A stretch of 64,000 bases of DNA from JAAYXS01 sp043820985 (GTDB taxonomy: Bacteria; Planctomycetota; Phycisphaerae; UBA1845; Fen-1342), in assembly GCA_043820985.1 (NCBI GenBank), contig JBDRDH010000143.1:10996-74995 (forward strand). The letters are read 5' to 3'. The notes beneath the pieces were generated by a model, which was not told where the DNA came from, did not search any database, and was given only the letters and a program-made list of their open reading frames with translations. The position numbers were made by a program, and so were the translations under genes. Numbering within the stretch: the first letter of the stretch is position 1; every line of letters begins with the position of its first letter. Positions 26,005 through 33,716 of this stretch are shown in pieces.

Positions 26005-26886
26005 CTAATCCCCTGATTCGTCTGCCGCGTCAGACGCGGTGACGAGTGACACCATCGCTAAGTAGTGGTCCTCGTCCTGTGACCGAATCATCTCCAACAG
26101 GTCGTTCAGAATCGAGTGTGCCTCACTCAGCACGGATGGATCGTGCTCGGGTTCTCCGATAGCGCTGCTGTGAGAGTGTGTATGCAGGAACCGCAGAATA
26201 CGAATCTTCTTGGCCTCGTCGAACTGCACCGCCTGGCACTTTCGCCACAGTTCACCCGACAACTGGGGCTGCCGAAACGCCAGAAAGGCTTCCAGCAGAC
26301 GCCTGGCGAGATTAGGCAGCATGTAGTTCCGTTCCAAACACGCCTGCGGCGGAGCCGTCGCCACGCGGTGGATGCAAGCGAACAAGAAGTGATATTCCGA
26401 GTCGTACTGCTCAAGTAACGGATCGAGCAATCGGATCGCCGCGTGCCGACCGTCCTGCTCATGCGTGCTGTCGACCATGTAGAACCGAGCCGGCCGCCGA
26501 TTCACATGGGGACTTTTCTGCTTGGGCAAGTGATGGAACCAGTTCCGCACCTGACGAAAGAACGTGAAGTTGTGGGTCAGGATGATTAATTGACGCGCGT
26601 GTTGGGTGCGCTCTCGAATGAAGCCGAAGGCGAAGTACAGTGCGTTGGCGTCGAGGCTCGACACCGGATCATCGAGAACAACCACGCCCTTCGTCAAATC
26701 GAACCGACGGTCCTTGAGGGACTTGAGGAAGTACAGCAAGGCGATTGCCGTCGTCTCTCCTTCGCTCAGAGCCTCCGCCGGCCCGTCATGCCGCATGATC
26801 GTGTAACCGGTGTCCTTGATTTCCAAACGAAGCTCGTCATGCCCGAGATAGTTTCGCAGGTCCTCGTTCAGTTCTTCGGCGGGCTG
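26005..26886 (-). pseudogene. C-terminal part of RloC/AAA_13-type ATPase, cut off by an in-frame TGA
   Basis: This is in the same frame as the gene upstream (26887-28284) and separated from it only by one TGA. Reading through gives QPAEELNEDLRNYLGHDELRLE and then the second half of the ATPase: the ABC signature ALSEGETTAIALLYFL, Walker B GVVVLDDPVSSLDANAL, and LIILTHNFTFFRQVRNWF (switch His). The last 150 residues, with NYMLPNLARRLLEAFLAF, match the AAA_13 family end, where RloC carries its tRNA anticodon nuclease. A TTG at 26826 could start a separate 273-residue product, but it has no binding site and would lack Walker A. Most likely a nonsense-mutated gene; CGA (Arg) to TGA is one base change. 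Confidence 0.75.
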
Positions 26887-28284
26887 TCAGTGCTCGACGA
26901 TCTCCCGCTCCAATCGTGCGATATCGTCATTGAGCCGTGTGACTTCACCGACTGCCGCCGTGACCGCGGCCTCGGCCGCTTGGACGGCATCTCCGAGCCT
27001 CAAGAACTCGTCCAGGATGCCAGCAACCGAGTCAGCTTCGAACCTCTTACGCGCGGAGTCGATGCGGGACTGGAAATCATCGCGCGCGCTGTTGTGCGTC
27101 CGGATGACGTTATTCACACGATCGACACGTCCCTGCCTTGTACGGATTCGCCGTTGTCGAAACGGAACATACTCAAAGGCCTGCCCCCTCTTGGCCGTTA
27201 GGACTTCCAATAAAAACTGAAGGTACTTCTTTGCTGAGTTGATCGCTCTTTCAAGGCGAGACTTAGTAGCTTGGTACTGGTCAGCAAGGTCGTCATGAAA
27301 CTCAACCGGCTTAGGAGAACTCAGCTGATCAATAGCATTCAACGCCTCTTCGATTTCCTGGATCTGGGCATCGATTCTCTGAATGAATTGCGTGTACTCA
27401 ATGTTGTAGTGCGCCTCCAGTGCGGTCAGGCGTTCTCTCGGCATCGGCTGATCGCAGAAGAGACACTTGACCCCGCTGTGTTTATTATGAAGACCAAGGC
27501 CGGTATGCACCCATGCGGACAGCTCATCATCGTCCTTGAGCGACTGGATCGCCGCTGAGACAACTGTGGTGGACAGGATATCTGCGACAGTCTTTCCCAA
27601 AGTCTCAAGGTTCGGAAGTCGATATGTGAGTGGTTCGAGCTTCTCTCTTGGTGTCGCGCGAAGCTGCACGAGCAGGCTATTACGTTCATTGTCAGTGCAT
27701 ATATGTTTCTGGCTGTTGTTCGCCTCAGCCATCTTCTCAGATTTCCGACGAAAACTGCCCTTGTTATAGTCGTTGTACGGATTCGACCCACTAGACCGAA
27801 GCGTGGACTTGATGTTCCATGCCTTATCGATGCAAAACCCATCCAAGGCGGACTCCGCTTTACGCTTGTCTTGCCGATTGGCGACGAGAGTGGTTTGCTG
27901 TTCGGCGAGTATAGTCTTGAGTTGATCGACCTGCCTCTGCTTCTCGACGTTCCGCTTTCCGAGAATGAAGATCGGCGCGACATCACCTTTGGTCGGAAAG
28001 ACGCTCTCGGTCCAGAAGTCGCGGTTGAACACTCGAACGGCCGCGGTCACCTGGCCGAAGTCTGCATTGCTGACCTGGTGCCCGTCGACCGTCACCGTAA
28101 CCTGGCCAATTGGGGGCGCGGTCCTGGCCTCCAAAGCGCGAAACAACTTGCTGAGGGTCGTCTTGCCTGACCAGTTCCACCCGTAGATCAAGTTATAACG
28201 GCCAAACTCCGGGAGATCGACAGGCCACGTGAAGTCGCGGAAGACACCATAGCCCCGCAGGCGTCCTATGCAGGTGATCGACAT
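26887..28284 (-). CDS. RloC/AAA_13-type ATPase, N-terminal part with Walker A and zinc hook
   Basis: About 465 residues up to the premature TGA at 26887-26889. The N-terminus has an SMC-like ATP-binding half: RLRGYGVFRDFTW, Walker A IYGWNWSGKTTLSKLF (residues 35-42). A Q-loop region, a long coiled coil and the zinc-hook-like CLFCDQPMPRERL (Cys about 274 and 277) follow, then the returning coiled coil (SRLERAINSAKKYLQFLLEV). Signature and Walker B lie beyond the stop. RloC and its relatives are suicide defence proteins, often next to restriction systems; here a truncated restriction-enzyme start directly precedes it with a TGATG overlap. Start ATG 28284 has GGGGAGG seven bases upstream. Without its C-terminal half it cannot form an ATPase. 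Confidence 0.7.
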   Translation of the reverse strand: MSITCIGRLRGYGVFRDFTWPVDLPEFGRYNLIYGWNWSGKTTLSKLFRALEARTAPPIGQVTVTVDGHQVSNADFGQVTAAVRVFNRDFWTESVFPTKGDVAPIFILGKRNVEKQRQVDQLKTILAEQQTTLVANRQDKRKAESALDGFCIDKAWNIKSTLRSSGSNPYNDYNKGSFRRKSEKMAEANNSQKHICTDNERNSLLVQLRATPREKLEPLTYRLPNLETLGKTVADILSTTVVSAAIQSLKDDDELSAWVHTGLGLHNKHSGVKCLFCDQPMPRERLTALEAHYNIEYTQFIQRIDAQIQEIEEALNAIDQLSSPKPVEFHDDLADQYQATKSRLERAINSAKKYLQFLLEVLTAKRGQAFEYVPFRQRRIRTRQGRVDRVNNVIRTHNSARDDFQSRIDSARKRFEADSVAGILDEFLRLGDAVQAAEAAVTAAVGEVTRLNDDIARLEREIVEH

Positions 28285-28625
28285 CACGCGTCCTCCCCAA
28301 TCACAACATCGGATACACACACGTATCTGACCGCGAATCTTGCGAAACGCCTGGTTCGAACTAACCGCCAGAAGCCTTCCTCTAACGGGACATTACAAAG
28401 TCTCCTGCGATGGGTAGTAAAGTCGGACTCCCTCCTGCGGGGTGTGAATAGCCCACAAATGTCAGACAACTCACCGGTCGTACTGCCGGTGTCGGCGAGC
28501 AGGTTCTGAAACGCCGAGCAGACGGCACCTTCGTGCGCGACGTGTTGCCCGGCGTAGGTCTGCAACGCCGTGTAGTAGTCCTTGACGGCCTTGTGAGTCG
28601 ACTTGACCTGGTGCCCCGTTGACAT
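28284..28625 (-). pseudogene. Truncated N-terminus of a type ISP-like restriction-modification enzyme
   Basis: Residues 10-50 (KAVKDYYTALQTYAGQHVAH then EGAVCSAFQNLLADTG) closely resemble the N-terminus of type ISP restriction/modification proteins, where such a helical block opens a protein of well over 1000 residues. After about residue 50 the sequence turns into basic, low-similarity residues and ends at 113, so most of the gene has been deleted or scrambled. Its TGA overlaps the ATG of the RloC-like gene (TGATG), so it may still couple that gene's translation. Family recognition rests on one short block and is from memory. Confidence 0.5.
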
Positions 28626-28729
28626 GTCGGCAAGGTACGGCGGCGGTTGAGTGGGGTCAACTGGTGGGTGGTGCGGGGGGAAAGGGGTACAGGCACGTCG
28701 CGGCGCTGCGGGGCTGGATTGGTGGGGAG

Positions 28730-28806
28730 TGGGGGAATTTGAATGGCGAATGACGAATTGCGAATGGCGAATTGAGTTTAGAGTGCGGAGTTAAGAGTTA
28801 AGATGG
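28730..28806. repeat. Direct repeat copy 2 flanking the damaged ATPase locus
   Basis: GTGGGGGAATTTGAATGGCG, then AATGACGAATTGCGAATGGC, GAATTGAGTTTAGAGTGCGG and AGTTAAGAGTTAAGATG. It matches 25819-25877 apart from an internal partial duplication of GGCGAAT-like units and minor changes. It ends in the GAGTTAA heptamer also seen at 16.95 kb. Confidence 0.85.
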
Positions 28807-28890
28807 GGAAGTGGCAACTCACTCGATACTCACCCCTCGATCCTCACCCTCAATGGGTGTATAATCCCATCACACGAGGGAAACGCCGCT

Positions 28891-29122
28891 GTGACCATTC
28901 TCCGCTCAAAGCCGCGTGTCAAAGGGAACTGGAACGTGATCGCCCTGACCGAGACCGACGAAGGCGTCGGCACCACCGCCCGCGTCATCGAGGGCTACGC
29001 CTACACGCGCGCACCGGCCGTCCGCGAGGCGATGAAAACTTCGTGGCCACGCTGTCCAAGCATCTCGGCCGCATCCTGAGCCCCCGCAAACGTGGCCCGA
29101 AACCGAAAGCGGCAGGGAATTA
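28891..29122 (+). pseudogene. Possible gene remnant with frameshift, leading into a repeat array
   Basis: A GTG-started frame (TILRSKPRVKGNWNVIALTE ... GYAYTRAPAVREAM) breaks near 29036, where a one-base shift continues as NFVATLSKHLGRILSPRKRG and PKPKAAGN before a TAA. The basic RKRGPKPK end recalls the C-termini of some transposases. The codons of this end (CCGAAACCGAAAGCGGCAGG) recur twice in the array just downstream. I do not recognise the protein; it may not be a gene at all. The rest of 28626-29093 shows nothing else besides the direct repeat. Confidence 0.3.
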
Positions 29123-29562
29123 AGTATGGTGTCCCCGGAATACTCCCGGAATACTGGTGGCCCGAAACCGAAAGCGGCAGGGAATTAAGTATGGTGTCCC
29201 CGTAATACGTCGAATACATCGGAATACATCCGGCCCGAAACCGAAAGCGGCAGGGAATTAAGTATGGTGTCCCCGGAATACCCCGGAATACCGGAAAGTA
29301 TGGTGTCCCGGGAATACCGGAATACTTGCAAGTATGGTGTCCCCGGAATACTTGCGGAATACTGAGTGGTGTCCCCGGAATACTGAGAAGTATGGTGTCC
29401 CCGGAATACCCAAGTATGGTGTCCCCGGAATACCCCTGTCCCCGGAATACCCCTGTGTCCCCGGAATACCCCCCGGAATACATCCCGGGAATACATCCCG
29501 GGAATACATCCCGGGAATACATCCCGGAATACATCCGTCCCCGGAATACATCCTGCCCTCAT
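29094..29562. repeat. Nested tandem array built on AAGTATGGTGTCCCCGGAATAC
   Basis: A 43-base block (GGCCCGAAACCGAAAGCGGC, AGGGAATTAAGTATGGTGTC, CCC) occurs three times at 29094, 29159 and 29232. From 29290 on, only its end, AAGTATGGTGTCCC(C)GGAATAC, is repeated four more times. The last 100 bases are a tight run of CCCGGGAATACAT-like 14-mers. Spacing is irregular and there are no unique spacers. It begins at the tail of the possible gene remnant. The pattern suggests repeated duplication of the end of a mobile element, or an assembly artefact. Confidence 0.85.
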
Positions 29563-29608
29563 TGTGCCCGACTGCTATCACTACTGGCTGAGCCTATGAT
29601 TCTCGGAG

Positions 29609-30040
29609 TTATCCACCGCCAACCAGGAGAATGAAGGTGTCAATGTCATACGCGTTCACGGCGCCGTCGGCGTTGCAGTCGGCCAGTTGACGGTCGCAAT
29701 CAGGGTATATGGCCTCATAATCGCACGTTGGACTGAGTGCGCAGATGAAGCCGTCGATGTCGTACGCGTTCACCGCGCCGTCGCAGTTCATGTCGCCGCG
29801 GCCGTACGCCGGGATGCCGGGCCAGAAGCCGCCGGCCAGTTCGAAGTCGCCGCCGGTCATCGTGACTCCCGCGTCCGGCTGGCCGATCGTCCCGGACAGC
29901 TCATACTCACCGCCGGTGGTCCACATCTCTCCGCCGCCGTCGATGGTCCACCAGTCAAGGCTGAAGTCGTTCGCCGCGACGCTGGCGGTAGTGAGCAGGG
30001 CGACGATGCCTAGTGTGAGCTTGATAGGTTTGTCTCGCAT
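29609..30040 (-). CDS. Small exported protein with dockerin-like tail
   Basis: About 143 residues from ATG 30040 (GGAGAG six bases upstream). A signal peptide (LTLGIVALLTTASVAAND) is followed by DWWTIDGGGEMWTTGGEYELSGTIGQPDAG, a beta-type block common in planctomycete secreted proteins. The C-terminus has two dockerin-like calcium loops, GDMNCDGAVNAYDIDGF and ADCNADGAVNAYDIDTF. In planctomycetes such tails are thought to act in protein-protein contacts outside the cell. It is the last gene of the exported-protein run that begins at 41.9 kb. Confidence 0.8.
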   Translation of the reverse strand: MRDKPIKLTLGIVALLTTASVAANDFSLDWWTIDGGGEMWTTGGEYELSGTIGQPDAGVTMTGGDFELAGGFWPGIPAYGRGDMNCDGAVNAYDIDGFICALSPTCDYEAIYPDCDRQLADCNADGAVNAYDIDTFILLVGGG

Positions 30041-30103
30041 CAGTATCTCTCCATCGCTGTGCGGTCCACGAAGCGGAGCGCACAGGCTCAGAGTCAATGG
30101 GTC

Positions 30104-31630
30104 CTAACGAATGACCATTTCACCACCGCCGTTGATTTTCATCGCGCCACCCTGGATCGAGATGCGCGTCTTACCCGCCAGGTCACCTTCGAGGAAGAAG
30201 CGCGTTTTTGCCGTCGGCGTGCCGTATAACGTTATTACGTCTGACGCGCCGCCGGTATTGGTCAGCAGGAATCCGGACTTGAGAACCTGGAGACCGTTCC
30301 CGGCGTCGAACGATGCGAAGCTGCCCGACGCATCCCGGTCGAAGTAGCGCACCGCGGCGGGATAATTCAGCCAGACCGTTGTGCCGATTGCATTGTCGGG
30401 GAAGACGTTGATGATGATATACTCTGCACCAATGCCCCCCAGGTACAGTGCGTCCAAAGCCCACCATGTATCGTGGCCGTTACTGGGCCACCCGTAGTTC
30501 ATGTGGTACCAGTGGTAGTGACCCTGGTCCCACACTTCCTGCCAGCCGTCACCGATGATAGCGTGCTCTTCCACGCGATAGGGCACGGGACGATTGGCGT
30601 TGAAGCTGTTCTTCAGGAGGTTGAACCAGTCGACCGGATCCTCGTACATGGCCCGGTATTTGACCTGACCCTCGTTGTAGTGGAAGTAATCGTCGAATAC
30701 GGCCAACAGGTCGGAGGTGGTTGCGCTCGATCCATCGCAGCCGTAGTCCATACCCACCGCCACGCCGACTTCGTCACAGAGTTCAGCCGCGGCGTTGATC
30801 TGGTCCCACGTAACGGGAACACCGTTTTCGTCGTTAAACCAACTGGTACCATCGAAGATGTACTCGGCGCACATGTTGGCCCAGTCATAGCTGTCGCTGA
30901 ATGGGCCCTCACCGGAGGGCGGCCAGTTCCAGTGGCGCATGAGATGCGCCCCTACAACGGCGACACAGCCCACCCGGGCGTTGGTGTTGAAGTTGTTGTA
31001 ACCGGCCCACTCGCCGCAGCCGAGGTCGGGACATTGCTGGTTGTAGGGCGGCTGCTGGTGCCAGTTGCAGGGCAACAGCGTCTCACCTTCCTGGTAGTCC
31101 ATCCCCGCGCCGCCGCGGGCATTCCGCGGCTCGCCATATGCTTGCGGCTCGAAATCCTCTGATACCAACTCATCTGATATGGCGCGGTAATTGATCGCAA
31201 GCAAATCGCCGATCTGGTCATCAGGCGCAAGCGGTCTGCCAAGCTGCTTCTCCACTGCATCGAGGATGCGCTCCATCTTGTCCTTGATCAAATCGGTCAG
31301 TCCTTCTACAGCCTCCGGGTCCAGGTCGCATCGGCTGGAGTAGGCCTTGACTGGTGCCAGTTCCTTGTGCAGCGACAGAACCAGATACCCCTGTGGCTGA
31401 ACCGCACAGAAGTATCCTAGCGTGCGGTCGCCGCGTTTGAATTCCTCTATGGAAGCGACCGCCGCGACCTCTGAACCACTCCAGTTGCCTTCGTTGGTCA
31501 GGATGAAGCTGACGTAATTCCGCGCAATTGTTAGTGCCTCTTGTTCGCTGGTCAGTTCTGCCTGTACGCAGAGCGGGGCTGCCAGCAGGACAATCGAGGT
31601 GGCTAATATAGTGTTTGTCACTGATCTCAT
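30104..31630 (-). CDS. Secreted C10 family cysteine peptidase (streptopain-like)
   Basis: About 508 residues. A signal peptide (ATSIVLLAAPLCVQAE) is followed by a propeptide-like region with YFCAVQPQGYLVLSL. The peptidase domain begins near LLPCNWHQQPPYNQQCP and has the catalytic cysteine in ARVGCVAVVGAHLMRHWNWP (Cys about 222) and the catalytic histidine in RVEEHAIIGDGWQE (His about 356), then HYHWYHMNYGWPSNGHDTWW. This order and spacing match peptidase C10. Usual homologues read GCVATAMAQ and GHAFV, so the site is slightly divergent but complete. A 100-residue beta domain ends the protein. ATG 31630 was preferred to the GTG at 31639 on ribosome-site spacing. Confidence 0.85.
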   Translation of the reverse strand: MRSVTNTILATSIVLLAAPLCVQAELTSEQEALTIARNYVSFILTNEGNWSGSEVAAVASIEEFKRGDRTLGYFCAVQPQGYLVLSLHKELAPVKAYSSRCDLDPEAVEGLTDLIKDKMERILDAVEKQLGRPLAPDDQIGDLLAINYRAISDELVSEDFEPQAYGEPRNARGGAGMDYQEGETLLPCNWHQQPPYNQQCPDLGCGEWAGYNNFNTNARVGCVAVVGAHLMRHWNWPPSGEGPFSDSYDWANMCAEYIFDGTSWFNDENGVPVTWDQINAAAELCDEVGVAVGMDYGCDGSSATTSDLLAVFDDYFHYNEGQVKYRAMYEDPVDWFNLLKNSFNANRPVPYRVEEHAIIGDGWQEVWDQGHYHWYHMNYGWPSNGHDTWWALDALYLGGIGAEYIIINVFPDNAIGTTVWLNYPAAVRYFDRDASGSFASFDAGNGLQVLKSGFLLTNTGGASDVITLYGTPTAKTRFFLEGDLAGKTRISIQGGAMKINGGGEMVIR

Positions 31631-31648
31631 AATGACCACCTCTCCTTT

Positions 31649-33553
31649 CTACTGCAGTGTGACCAGGACCAGGATCTGACCCTTCTCACCATGCTCCAGG
31701 GACTGCATGGCCTTGCCGAGGATGGCGCCCTGAGCCTTCCCGTGGTCGGTAACTCTCATCGCATGGCCGGGCGTCGGCGAAGTTGTCAGCAGGTCCCCGG
31801 GCCGGATCGCTCCATACGCGGCGTCCACATTGCAATACACGCGGCCGGCCAATGCGACGTCGAAGTCGAACTGCCCCGCGCCGAGACGCACCGCCGATCC
31901 CAGGCCGTTGGCGCCCGCCACGATGCCTGCCACCTTGTGATCGTAGGGCGTGCTGCTCATGGCAAGCTTGCCAGCGTTCTCCGCATCAATCACGAGCACG
32001 GTGCCCGGCCCGATCCGGGTTTCATCGGAAACATCGAAGCCCTCGGCGTAGTCCAGGCCTTCGCCGAACTCGATCAGAATCTGCCCGCTCGACGGACTTA
32101 CGATCTCGACGTTACCCACGAAGCGTGCGGCGGTCGTCCCGCTGGTCTCGGCGTAGAGAGCCCAATTGCTCGTGGACTTAGCGTAGACGCCGATGCCACC
32201 AACGGACTCACCAAACACACCGGTGCCATAACCGGCGTGGCTCCCATGCACGCCATAGCCGTTCAAGGTGGTGCTGTTGTTGTGGCCGCGCACGCCGGTG
32301 GAGGCTGACCCCGGGCTGGTACTGTTGACGAAGCCGCGGACGCCCGAGGCGCTGGTCGCGGTCGAATTGGTCGCACCCCAGACGCCCGGAAGCGTTCCGG
32401 TGGTCTCATCGTGTAAGCCATACACGCCGGTCCCCGAAGAAACACCCTTCACGGCCGGATAGCCGTCCCAGTTAAGGGCATCCAACGAAGCCTGCGGTTC
32501 TTGTACGCGGATACCGACGTTGCCATTGAAAAAGCCTCGGCCATTGAAGTACCCGGCGTAGCCGTCCGGGGAGAATGCAGCCCCGAACACCCCTGTCGTT
32601 GTGCCCGAGGTGGCCGTCGCCCAGCCGTATACTCCGATGCCGGTCGTTCCACCACTCACGCCCACGACGCCGTACCCCTGTTCACTGTTGCCCTGAACGC
32701 CAGCACCTTCGGGATCGGATCCGCAGATGGCGTAATTGGCGGATGAGCCGACAGGACGCACGACCTGGAGCGTGGCTGTCGGATCGCTCGTACCGATGCC
32801 AACTCGACCGGACGCGGTGATCCGCATTCTCTCGTTTGTGGCAGCGATCCCCCCAGCGTAGAACCGAATATCACCGTCGAGAGCATCTGCTCGGAGGTCA
32901 AGTCCCGACGTTTCCAAATTGGAGAACAGACTGACCCTGCCGGCATAATGCTCAAACGGGGGCGGCAACGTACTGGAATAGGCCGCGACGGCGCCCCCTG
33001 CGTCATTAGCAGTAACGCCTGATTCGGCCCCATCTCCAGGAGTCAGGTTTGCCACCTCCAATTCCCATGCCGGACTTGAAGTGCCAATCCCGACGTTGCC
33101 GGCATTCGTGTTGTATATGTCGTTGCCACTGGCCGCCCAGAAGCCACTACCGCCGGGACTGTTGAGCGCGTAAAGCGCGACCGGGGCCGCGGTCACCGGC
33201 TGGCGTGGCGAAAGCACCGTATACGATTCGCCGGGTACTCCGGATCGTACGGCTACTTCCAGCCAGCGAGCCTCGCTGCCGAACGCCGCGGCACCAAAGT
33301 CAACCGGCACCGTGAACAGGCCATTGCTGATCGGCCAGTCATCCACCGTGTAGTCGTTGCCGATCTGTAAGCCACCTGTCTCGGCGTCATAGAGTTGGAA
33401 CCTGAAGTCATAATCGCCGCTGGCGGGGGCACCAGCTTCCTTCAGTTGGCCCTGATAAGTGAACCCGCTGCCCAAGGCATCCCCATGGGCAACTCCCGTA
33501 GTGCCACCCAATGCTAGTGCCGTGACAAGCACAATCAGTCGTGAGTTCTTCAC
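31649..33553 (-). CDS. Exported tail-fibre-like repeat protein (paralogue A)
   Basis: 634 residues. A signal peptide is followed by the shared N-terminal domain: GFTYQGQLKEAGAPASGDYD, DWPISNGLFTVPVDFG, RWLEVAVR and LSPRQPVTAAPVALYAL. Then comes NTNAGNVGIGTSSP, the beta motif found in phage tail-fibre and chaperone-type trimeric proteins, and a glycine-rich stretch of GVYG/GVFG repeats. The C-terminus (LDYAEGFDVSDETRIGPGTV, LAGRVYCNVDAAYGAIRPGD) is a compact beta domain also seen behind such repeats. Probably a secreted trimeric fibre. GTG start with AAAGGAG upstream. Two paralogues lie upstream in the same run. Confidence 0.75.
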   Translation of the reverse strand: MKNSRLIVLVTALALGGTTGVAHGDALGSGFTYQGQLKEAGAPASGDYDFRFQLYDAETGGLQIGNDYTVDDWPISNGLFTVPVDFGAAAFGSEARWLEVAVRSGVPGESYTVLSPRQPVTAAPVALYALNSPGGSGFWAASGNDIYNTNAGNVGIGTSSPAWELEVANLTPGDGAESGVTANDAGGAVAAYSSTLPPPFEHYAGRVSLFSNLETSGLDLRADALDGDIRFYAGGIAATNERMRITASGRVGIGTSDPTATLQVVRPVGSSANYAICGSDPEGAGVQGNSEQGYGVVGVSGGTTGIGVYGWATATSGTTTGVFGAAFSPDGYAGYFNGRGFFNGNVGIRVQEPQASLDALNWDGYPAVKGVSSGTGVYGLHDETTGTLPGVWGATNSTATSASGVRGFVNSTSPGSASTGVRGHNNSTTLNGYGVHGSHAGYGTGVFGESVGGIGVYAKSTSNWALYAETSGTTAARFVGNVEIVSPSSGQILIEFGEGLDYAEGFDVSDETRIGPGTVLVIDAENAGKLAMSSTPYDHKVAGIVAGANGLGSAVRLGAGQFDFDVALAGRVYCNVDAAYGAIRPGDLLTTSPTPGHAMRVTDHGKAQGAILGKAMQSLEHGEKGQILVLVTLQ

Positions 33554-33716
33554 TTGTTGTCTCCTTTCAGCCTTTGCGTCTCACTGCCGCCGTCGAGGAA
33601 GAACCAAATATGGAGGTCCGGCTCCCAGCGGAACCTGATGGCGGCCGGCGGGCTCGTTTCCCAGCCGGGCGGGCGGTCCTTCCGAGCACAACATGAGGTC
33701 GTTCAACCTACTCGCT

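Noticed and set aside
26887..26889. TGA as selenocysteine codon
   Set aside because: No hairpin of SECIS type is apparent just downstream, the position (after REIVEH) is not a redox site, and other genes here use TGA as a normal stop.
29094..29562. CRISPR array
   Set aside because: Repeat units have variable length and overlap each other, there are no unique spacers of even size, and no cas genes are near.
29185..29581. Small proteins rich in YSGD or GVPGIP repeats inside the array
   Set aside because: All six frames of the array are open because of the repeat itself; there is no start signal.
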